Under the pieces are notes generated by a model that worked only from the letters and a program-made list of their open reading frames with translations, made no database searches and was not told the DNA's origin. Position numbers and translations under genes: made by a program. A stretch of 64,000 nt of DNA from an uncultured Prevotella sp. (GTDB lineage Bacteria > Bacteroidota > Bacteroidia > Bacteroidales > Bacteroidaceae). Shown here piece by piece: positions 16,042-22,953 of the stretch. Every line of letters begins with the position of its first letter. Position 1 is the stretch's first letter. The DNA is taken from positions 1 to 64,000 of the forward strand of contig URQS01000007.1 in NCBI GenBank assembly GCA_900550035.1, read 5' to 3'.

Positions 16042-16296
16042 GTTTTGAGTTTTGAGTTATTCTCGGCTACGCCTGCGATTGGGAATTTTTCAGTTGTGAA
16101 TTGATAATTCAAAAACTCAAAACTCAAAATGCGCGTAGCGCACAATTCAAAACTCAAAACTCAAAATTCAAAACTCTTTTAGTCATTTAGTCATTTAGTC
16201 ATTTAGTCATTTAGTCAAAATTCAAAATTCTATAATTCAAAATCGCCGCAGGCGACCAACTCAAAACTCAAAATTCAAAACTCCTAATTCAAAAAC
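16030..16296. repeat. AT-rich repeat block with hairpins and an AGTCATTT array
   Basis: TTTTGAGTTTTGAG words lead, and TCAAAACTCAAAATTC words follow. Compact stems include TGCGC-GTA-GCGCA (near 16129) and TCGCC-GCA-GGCGA (near 16242). Four and a half copies of AGTCATTT lie at 16181-16217, in the same orientation as those at 1475-1506. The block separates the DUF3987 and DUF5675 genes. Confidence 0.7.
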
Positions 16297-16656
16297 ATGC
16301 TGATAGAAATCAAACGCTACCGCTACTCGCCCTATGGTGTAGACGGCATGCTCATTATAAACGGTCGTACTATTTGCGCCACATTGGAACATCCCCGTAA
16401 CTATCTCCCAGCCGGCTCCTATCCATTGGATCTGGCGATGGACAAGAAACTCAGCCGCAAGTTGCCCACCACGCCATGTGGTGCCACGCTACGACCAGGC
16501 AATGGTGCCTTCACGCTGAAGAACGGCAGCATTATCATAGGCAAGGAGTACATACCGGGACTGGTGTTGAAGTCGGCACATACGTTTGAGCGACTTTACG
16601 AACGTATCGAGAAGAGCATAAAGCGCCGCAAGGGTGTGGCGCTAACGATAGTGTAG
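16297..16656 (+). CDS. DUF5675 family protein
   Basis: This 119-residue protein matches the DUF5675 family. It shows YSPYGVDGMLIINGRTICAT, then LEHP, a PAGSYPL element and a C-terminal basic helix (YERIEKSIKRRKGV). The family is common in phage-like islands of Bacteroidota and its activity is unknown to me; a cell-wall or lysis link is often suggested by context. It is the last gene of the KilAC/DUF3987 island and is followed by a strong terminator. Confidence 0.8.
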   Translation: MLIEIKRYRYSPYGVDGMLIINGRTICATLEHPRNYLPAGSYPLDLAMDKKLSRKLPTTPCGATLRPGNGAFTLKNGSIIIGKEYIPGLVLKSAHTFERLYERIEKSIKRRKGVALTIV

Positions 16657-16727
16657 CGCTTCAATGCTGCCACCAAGAACACCGATAGTAAATACCGGGA
16701 ATTGCTGCCGGACAAATGGAAACAAAA

Positions 16728-16767
16728 AAATATCGCTCAAGAATAAAAACTTGAGTGATATTTTTTT
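16728..16767. terminator. Terminator after the DUF5675 gene
   Basis: AAATATCGCTCAAG pairs with CTTGAGTGATATTT and is followed by a T run on the plus strand. The complementary strand also carries T after the hairpin, so it could serve both directions. Confidence 0.85.
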
Positions 16768-16801
16768 GATGTATATATACTAGCATCGCGGATACGCTTA
16801 C

Positions 16802-16830
16802 TAATTTAACGTATTTAACTTTCGATTACA
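16802..16830. repeat. 29-bp inverted repeat, left copy
   Basis: The sequence starting TAATTTAACGTATTTAACTT and ending GATTACA is an exact reverse complement of 18792-18820. The pair brackets the ORF6N gene and a degenerate serine recombinase. The inner sequence up to 17090 contains no gene. Confidence 0.85.
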
Positions 16831-17090
16831 TTAAAAACTACCAAATAGTGTTTGAATAGGAATGTTTCAACCGAACCCAAAATGTGACAAACAAAAGTTA
16901 TCAAATGATATTTTAGAGAGGTAGGGGTGAAACGACTTCCCTTAAAGGATGTGATTGCCAATCATCCCCTTTTATTCTATAAGAACCAATAGAAAAGTAG
17001 CATATCATACTGTTTTCCTACATTTTATACAAGCAGAAAAGCAGATTCCAATACTGTATTAAGTTCTTTTTCTTGAAATTTTCGTAAGTA

Positions 17091-18044
17091 TTATCCTCTA
17101 TTGATTCGTTCTACCAATTCGTCTGGTGTAAGTATCTCCATCTTAGAGAAACCAAACCACTTTTTGCCTAAGTCCTTAATGGATGCACCTATGTGATATA
17201 CATCATCGTCTATACAAAGGAAGCGGTCATGTGATAAACGGAATGTTTCAACATCAATCGGTGCATATTGAGCATTATGACGGTCTATGTCGAGTTGGAA
17301 CTGACGGCTTATCTGCTGAGTGTAGATGATTGCAGACACGTTATTATCTCTTTTATCGAGCAATGTCAGTACAGTCTCGTCAACATAGTTATCGATAAGG
17401 ACAATACGTTTCTTCACACTCTTAATCAAGTCGGACACGAAAGTATAGGCATCATAAATTTGACCATTGTAGAACACACCTTGTTTCGGCTTTGCATTAC
17501 CCTCGTCCAATCTGCGAAACACTTCTTCTATACGCTTGTCGGATTCTTGCAAGTGTTGTTGCATTTCCAATTGATGGTATTCCATAGTCGAGAGACGCTG
17601 AAACACTTCGGCATTGTTCTGTAGAAAGTGACGCATTGAAGTGAAAGCTCGCATTATTCGAATATTCACCTCAATCGCAGTGTCAGAACGTAAAACACTA
17701 CTAAGCATAGCGACTCCGTTTTCAGTAAATACGTAAGGCATGTATTTCAAATGTTGTCCGCGTCCTTCGTTTAAGGTCGCAATTTGCGACCTTAAACATT
17801 CGTCCTTGGTCAATTGAAACATGAAATCTTCTGGAAATCGTTTAATATTACGTTTTACTTGCTCATTAAGACGCTTTGTTTCAACGCCATAAAGTGTGGC
17901 AAGGTCACGGTCAAGCATAACTTGTTGTCCTCTAATGATTTTTATTAGAGGCTCTATATTGTCAACACCAACCAACTGGTCACTTTTTGTGGTCAGTTCG
18001 CTGCTCTCCTTTTTTTCTATTTTATCTGTCATATTTATATTCAT
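17091..18044 (-). CDS. ORF6N domain protein
   Basis: The ORF6N domain (about residues 30-130 from the chosen start) is recognised by IRGQQVMLDRDLATLYGVET, RFPEDFMFQL and YVFTENGVAMLSSVLRS. The domain is a DNA-binding module of phage and mobile-element regulators. The C-terminal part contains KKRIVLIDNYVDETVLTLL and a final SKMEILTPDELVERINRG. It resembles the DNA-invertase-associated C-terminal region found with ORF6N in Bacteroidota. The frame is open to 18095, but a TACCTTTG -7 box at 18097-18104 puts the transcript start near 18090. The ATG at 18044 (or 18032) is therefore preferred. The gene lies inside a segment bounded by 29-bp inverted repeats. Confidence 0.85.
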   Translation of the reverse strand: MNINMTDKIEKKESSELTTKSDQLVGVDNIEPLIKIIRGQQVMLDRDLATLYGVETKRLNEQVKRNIKRFPEDFMFQLTKDECLRSQIATLNEGRGQHLKYMPYVFTENGVAMLSSVLRSDTAIEVNIRIMRAFTSMRHFLQNNAEVFQRLSTMEYHQLEMQQHLQESDKRIEEVFRRLDEGNAKPKQGVFYNGQIYDAYTFVSDLIKSVKKRIVLIDNYVDETVLTLLDKRDNNVSAIIYTQQISRQFQLDIDRHNAQYAPIDVETFRLSHDRFLCIDDDVYHIGASIKDLGKKWFGFSKMEILTPDELVERINRG

Positions 18045-18096
18045 TTTTCCAAAATCACAAATTGTGACTTTGAACATTACCATATTTAACAGCATT

Positions 18097-18104
18097 CAAA
18101 GGTA
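18097..18104 (-). promoter_or_regulatory. -7 element of the ORF6N gene
   Basis: TACCTTTG on the minus strand lies about 50 bases before the preferred start codon. No -33 element at standard spacing is seen. Confidence 0.5.
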
Positions 18105-18171
18105 GTGCTTTTAGCCTTTAAGCCACTATTGCACAACCCCTTTCTTTGAAAAGAACGTAAAATCAATAGTA

Positions 18172-18760
18172 TTATTGCGATGATTGTACTTTTAGTAATC
18201 GCTTCACTCGTTGTACGGTACTTACCCATTTACTACTCAACTTCGCCACATCCCGAATTGAATATCCCTTGCGAAGCAGACTTATTACTTCCCTATATTC
18301 GGCTTTCATCTGTTCTTTCGTTTTTACAGAACCTACCTTGAGTCCGAGCTTCCCACCTTTCTCTATTTACCGCTTCCTTCCTGACTGCAATCGAAAGGAG
18401 ATATTGTCACGTTCCAACTGCGCACAGGTCGAAAGCGTGGCTATCATTATCGGGGCAAAGAGGGACGAATGTCCTTCATCGTCCAATAATGTAAGTTGTT
18501 CCTTTTGTATGTAGAGGTTAATGCCACAGTCAATGAGTTGCAGACAATGGGCAATGTGAACATGGTTTACATAATCTGAAAGCAGACAAGATACGCAAGC
18601 GCATATCGCATTACTTTGGCTTGCAACCAATTGTCTTAGAATCTTGGATAACGTCTTTGACACTTTTACGAAATGCCTACTGCCACCATTCAAGAGTGTA
18701 GAACAAAGTAAGCTCCGTCATGCCTGTCTATCCAAGAATAATTGCTCATTCTACTAATCG
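18172..18760 (-). pseudogene. Broken serine recombinase (DNA invertase family)
   Basis: Translation of the minus strand gives INLYIQKEQLTLLDDEG then FAPIMIATLSTCAQLERDNI. An in-frame stop near 18367 follows, and then EKGGKLGLKVGSVKTKEQ and the helix-turn-helix GYSIRDVAKLSSKWVSTVQR. These are the catalytic-domain end and resolvase HTH of a small serine recombinase of the Bacteroidota invertase type. The N-terminal catalytic part upstream of about 18600 is scrambled and no Ser-active-site motif can be read. The gene is therefore inactive. It lies inside the 29-bp inverted repeats, which may be its former recombination sites. Confidence 0.8.
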
Positions 18761-18791
18761 CCCAACATCATACACTTTGGGGTAATATCGG

Positions 18792-18820
18792 TGTAATCGA
18801 AAGTTAAATACGTTAAATTA
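18792..18820. repeat. 29-bp inverted repeat, right copy
   Basis: This is the exact reverse complement of 16802-16830, starting TGTAATCGAAAGTTAAATAC. No clear target-site duplication flanks the pair. Confidence 0.85.
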
Positions 18821-18922
18821 TTATCCTTTCGTATCTAAACAGAATCCACACAGTCACTTTTCTACCATTTAGAGCGTATAATACTGATAATCAACAAATA
18901 AGAGAGAAAGAATAAAAAATCA

Positions 18923-18961
18923 GAGCCGTGACACAGTTCAGTTTACACTACCTGACGGCTC
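18923..18961 (-). terminator. Terminator of the small membrane protein gene
   Basis: GAGCCGT and ACGGCTC arms form a hairpin. On the minus strand it is followed by a T run. Confidence 0.75.
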
Positions 18962-18969
18962 ATAATGCG

Positions 18970-19311
18970 TCATCTTATTGATTCGACATATTCTTTATAT
19001 TGTGTTCGTAGGTTGGCTAATTCCTGTTTAAGTTTTTCTATTTCTCGCATTGTTTTATTGTATTTGGAGAAATTATATGTCTTGGTGATACTCTCGTGCA
19101 TTGCCTTTATCTGTACAAGAAACTTTTGCTCTTTCTCTTCGTAATATGATTCTGGGTTTTGTTGGCCTTTAAAGTCATATACTATTATATTTTCATCAAC
19201 TTTTGTTGGCTTAGTACTTATGCTGTATTTGGACCGCTTATTGCCAGCATTTCGGGCAAAAGCTACAAAAGCGACTACAAATATCCATGCGAAAAAAAAG
19301 AAAAACTCCAT
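18970..19311 (-). CDS. Membrane-anchored coiled-coil protein, unknown function
   Basis: This 113-residue protein starts with a transmembrane segment (MEFFFFFAWIFVVAFVAFA), continues with a basic stretch, and ends in a coiled coil (EIEKLKQELANLRTQYKEYV). The reading frame is open to 19494, but that extension is the remnant of a phosphatase gene. A full promoter (19340-19370) places the transcript start just upstream of 19311, which decides the start. No family is recognised. The position downstream of a phosphatase remnant suggests the original module was signalling-related, but this is inference. Confidence 0.65.
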   Translation of the reverse strand: MEFFFFFAWIFVVAFVAFARNAGNKRSKYSISTKPTKVDENIIVYDFKGQQNPESYYEEKEQKFLVQIKAMHESITKTYNFSKYNKTMREIEKLKQELANLRTQYKEYVESIR

Positions 19312-19339
19312 AATGGCCGACGATTTAATTATTACACCA

Positions 19340-19370
19340 CAAATATACAAAAAGTATTTATAGTGGCAAA
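19340..19370 (-). promoter_or_regulatory. Promoter of the coiled-coil membrane protein
   Basis: TTTG (19367-19370), 19 bases, then TATATTTG (19340-19347) on the minus strand. This is a full consensus match. Confidence 0.75.
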
Positions 19371-19394
19371 GATTATTGATATTTGTCCTTCGGC

Positions 19395-19630
19395 TCCATA
19401 GTGATATCTCCTCCAAAGGTTTGTCTTGCATCATCAGAGATTGCTGGTTGTCAATAACATCTACGCATTTGTATAATCCGTCATGACAGAGCAATAAACG
19501 ATCGCCCGACAGTAGTTTTATTTGCTGTATATCTGGTACGGCTACGTCAGAGCGGTAAGTGAAGAAACACTTGGCAATTACTTCCCATCCAAAGTCCAGC
19601 CTGACGTGGTCTTGCGTCTGATAGAGCAGT
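19395..19630 (-). pseudogene. PP2C-type phosphatase remnant
   Basis: The minus strand reads PDIQQIKLLSGDRLLLCHDG followed by LYKCV. This is the GDRLLLCSDGLY segment of PP2C-family serine/threonine phosphatases. About 75 codons are preserved, and the metal-binding N-terminal part is missing. The promoter of the next gene lies within the former 3' end. From 19640 to 19859 I see nothing that supports a gene. Confidence 0.65.
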
Positions 19631-19859
19631 CATTCACCCGGTCTTTGCACATTTCATTTTCTTACAATTTTAGTCAGACTTTTGGGCATTAATAAGAATG
19701 TCCATGGCAAAAGTATAAATAATTATCGAAAAATTATAGATTGTTTGTTTGAAAATAATACTTCTTTTTGTAGATATTCTCACATGAAGTTTCATGCAAA
19801 TATCGTACAGGTAGTAAGAAAGTGTTACAAAATAAAAATTGATTATAGAGTTTTATCCC

Positions 19860-19908
19860 AAATCGGTCATTAGAAAATGTCAAGAAGCATTTTCCTAATG
19901 ACCGATTT
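19860..19908. terminator. Long hairpin after the BspA-like gene
   Basis: AAATCGGTCATTAG pairs perfectly with CTAATGACCGATTT, extended by AAAATG/CATTTT across a one-base bulge. It lies 26 bases beyond the BspA-like gene. No T run follows, so it may work as an RNA-stabilising 3' hairpin. Confidence 0.6.
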
Positions 19909-19933
19909 GAGTTTGTGAATATTGATTACCTAC

Positions 19934-22525
19934 TTATCTGATGATTATCTTCATCGTCTTGTTACCACGCTTCACGATGTTGACACCCTTCTTGAGGTCT
20001 CTGAGTCTATGACCTTCCAAATCGTAATACTCAGGTTTCTCCTCTACTGTGCTTTCCAACAGTTTGATGGCGGTAGATCCTTTAATATCGATATTGTATT
20101 CATCTGCTGGGATGCCAGTATTTGTACATACCTTCATATAAGCACGGAAACCATTCGAACTATAATCCATGCTTCTGGTATATGCCGACATCTTTGTAGC
20201 TTTCACCAGTTTGTTGCCTTTTATCACGAAGCAATGGTCGTCATCATTGCCGAACGTCTTATGAGTATAGTGTCCCACTAACTTACAATTATCCACAGGC
20301 ATGCTGTCCTGCTGTTCCCTGACAATCATCTTGTTGTTTTCTGTAATGTTGATGCTTGTGGCTCCTTCATTCATCTTGATAATGACTGGTGTTCCAGCGG
20401 TGATGCAATCCTTTATCTCCTGCAATTCCACTACATCACTTTTTACAGAGAGAAGAGTGAAAGCGCGGAAGTTCTTGTTGGCAAGCGATACATCAAATGG
20501 AAGGCAGAGGGTTTCCCATGTAGTACCTTCATTCAGCTCGCTGCTGTAGGATACTGCATTAGTCTCAAATGGAGTGTATAGTACAAAGTCCTTGCTGTCA
20601 GTGAGGGCGAGATTATCTACGCTCAGAGTTTCTCCACACAGGGGGAATATTTCGTTTCCTATCTTGTAATAGGTCTTGAAATATCCATTGTTGTAGTTTG
20701 CCATCGCCATGTCGTTTTGTTGTCCGTTGTAAGATACAGCGCCTTCCAATGCTTTACACATATTAAACATACTTTTACCATCCGTCACATTTGTCGTAAC
20801 GAATTTGTCACTGACATAGATTGTGGCGAGCTTATTGCAATAGGAGAACATCTCCCTCATGTTCGTCACGTTCTTTGTGTCGAAGCCAGATACATCGAGC
20901 GTGGTAAGAGCGGAACATTTATTGAACATACAATACATATCCGTCACGTTCTTTGTGTCAAAGCCGGACACGTCAAGCGTGGAGAGTTTGGAGCAACCAG
21001 AGAACATAGTCCCCATAGTTGTTACTTTCCGGGTATCAAAACCGGAGACATCAAGATTGGCGAGTGCCGAACAGTTGCGGAACATTGCGCCAAAATCCTT
21101 AACTTCTGTAGTATTCAAGTTCTTGATACCTTCAATGTTTTTTAGATTTGTGCATCCTAAGAACCAGCACAAGCAGGTTGTAGGTCGTGCTTTCGCAAAT
21201 GAATCGTCAAATATCACTTTCTGGATTGCAACATCGTGTTTCGTTACCCACATAGGAATAGCCCTGCCCTCATTCAGTGAGTAAGCTCCATCAGGCTTGC
21301 TTGCCTCGTACTTGAATGTAAGTACGCCATTGCTTGGGTCAAACACAGCGAAGGCTATCTTAGGAGTATCGTCACCGCCTCCGCCTTCACCTTCACCCAT
21401 TTCCACTATAGTGCCGAAGTCGCGCCAGTAGTAGGCTTCAGCGTAAGCCTCACGCGACCCCTTGGGTACATGTAGCGTACAAGTGGAGTAGTTGATTCCA
21501 TCAAAGGTTGTATTGTTTATCTTATGAGGTTTTTCCTCATATGCATAGAGATGTTGTACCTGGCATTTAGCAAAGGCATAATTGTTCATTATAAGAGGCA
21601 GTTTTGGAATGTGAAGCTCTTCTAATGCTGTACACCCACTGATGATATGATCATAAATATTATTTATTCCTTCTGGCAATCTAAAATATTTCAGGGAAGT
21701 ACAATTTTGAAAAGCATCCATCATAATTTTTTCCAATGTTTCCGGTAGGTCTATTCTCTCCAAAGAACTACATCCTGACAATGCACCCCAACCTACTGAA
21801 ATTAGAGATTTTGGAAGCACGATATTCTTAAGCGAAGAACAACCCCCTGCAAATGATTTTGGCAAATCGGTAATACCTTCAGGTATTTCCAGTGAAGTGA
21901 GTGATTTGCATCCTTGGAACGTAGATTCATACAGTTTCTCCAATTTCGGAAGTTTGAATTCCTTTAGTTTGCTACAATTCCAAAATGCAAATTCGCCTAC
22001 AACCGTAATTTTATCATACTTAATTACTTCTTCCAATTCAGAGCAATTCTGAAATGCACGAGCACCTATGCTTGTTGTGTTGTAAGGTAACGTAACCTTC
22101 TTTAATGAATGGCAGGAAGCGAACATATATATACCAATGACATTATTAGAAGTAGAGGCATGATATGTGGTCATTCTAACACTGTAATCACAATAGGTCA
22201 TTCCACCTTCGCTGATATACGCATCCGAGAGGTCGAGAATCTGCAGGTTTGATTTTATATTTTCCTTTTCTACGAAAGGCTTTCTGCCTACGCCCAGCAA
22301 CTCGCGTAGATATAATATGTCAGTACCGTTGATGACTCCTACTATTTTGAGATTTGTAATGCGTGGAGCAACGGCTTCATCAATCAGTTCCGATAGATAT
22401 TTTCCATCGGTAATAGTCACAGTCACTTGATCTTTAATCAAATTGCCGGTATCTGCATAAGCGGTGCTACCGAATAACGATAGCAATGCGCAGACTAATG
22501 TACATATAAAGTTGAATCGTTTCAT
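19934..22525 (-). CDS. BspA-like leucine-rich repeat surface protein
   Basis: This 863-residue secreted protein starts with a signal peptide (to about residue 24, STAYADT). LRR_5/BspA-type repeats follow (about 120-350), then DUF285 repeats of the type LDVSGFDTKNVTDM with conserved MF and CS positions (about 440-590). It ends with a C-terminal YYDLEGHRLRDLKKGVNI segment, the usual tail of secreted Prevotella proteins. That tail may be a sorting or anchoring signal. BspA-like proteins bind host proteins or other bacteria. A glycine-rich linker (EGEGGGGDD) separates the two repeat classes. It stands alone between a pseudogene region and a helicase gene. Confidence 0.88.
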   Translation of the reverse strand: MKRFNFICTLVCALLSLFGSTAYADTGNLIKDQVTVTITDGKYLSELIDEAVAPRITNLKIVGVINGTDILYLRELLGVGRKPFVEKENIKSNLQILDLSDAYISEGGMTYCDYSVRMTTYHASTSNNVIGIYMFASCHSLKKVTLPYNTTSIGARAFQNCSELEEVIKYDKITVVGEFAFWNCSKLKEFKLPKLEKLYESTFQGCKSLTSLEIPEGITDLPKSFAGGCSSLKNIVLPKSLISVGWGALSGCSSLERIDLPETLEKIMMDAFQNCTSLKYFRLPEGINNIYDHIISGCTALEELHIPKLPLIMNNYAFAKCQVQHLYAYEEKPHKINNTTFDGINYSTCTLHVPKGSREAYAEAYYWRDFGTIVEMGEGEGGGGDDTPKIAFAVFDPSNGVLTFKYEASKPDGAYSLNEGRAIPMWVTKHDVAIQKVIFDDSFAKARPTTCLCWFLGCTNLKNIEGIKNLNTTEVKDFGAMFRNCSALANLDVSGFDTRKVTTMGTMFSGCSKLSTLDVSGFDTKNVTDMYCMFNKCSALTTLDVSGFDTKNVTNMREMFSYCNKLATIYVSDKFVTTNVTDGKSMFNMCKALEGAVSYNGQQNDMAMANYNNGYFKTYYKIGNEIFPLCGETLSVDNLALTDSKDFVLYTPFETNAVSYSSELNEGTTWETLCLPFDVSLANKNFRAFTLLSVKSDVVELQEIKDCITAGTPVIIKMNEGATSINITENNKMIVREQQDSMPVDNCKLVGHYTHKTFGNDDDHCFVIKGNKLVKATKMSAYTRSMDYSSNGFRAYMKVCTNTGIPADEYNIDIKGSTAIKLLESTVEEKPEYYDLEGHRLRDLKKGVNIVKRGNKTMKIIIR

Positions 22526-22953
22526 AGCGTCATGTTTTTATTAATATAAGTAGTTGGGTATGATTTTAATATACAATAGTTCTACATTTCATTGTATAGG
22601 AGCATCATTAAATTTTCTTCGTCATAGGCGTTTCTTTTTTGTGTTAATAAATTAGTGAACTAAATTTCTTCAATAGATAGCATTATGAAGAACAGGGAAA
22701 GACCACCAAAATGTGTTATTCCCTTATTTACAAATTTTATGTCACAGTTTTGTATCAGAGTATATATTCGTGATAAAGTTAGTAAATATTTATGAATTAA
22801 GCAAATACAAAGCTGTTTTTCTAATTGTAATCATTTGAAAAAGACAAAAAATCTTTTTGTTGGCAATATCAAGCGATTTTTAGCGTTAATATAGTGAAGG
22901 CGGTTGGTGTAATCCAATCGCCTTTATTCAAATTACTTTTATAGCAGCTGTCT
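22526..22953. other. Gene-free gap with a leader-type hairpin
   Basis: No gene is seen. Near the right end AAGGCGGTTGG (22897-22907) pairs with CCAATCGCCTT (22914-22924), one wobble. It is followed by a moderately T-rich stretch only 29 bases before the helicase start. It could be an attenuator of that gene or a remnant terminator. No clear promoter with both boxes is seen on either strand. Confidence 0.5.

Noticed and set aside
19682..19873. 63-codon plus-strand frame
   Set aside because: It has no promoter, no recognisable pattern, and ends inside a hairpin; it is probably chance.
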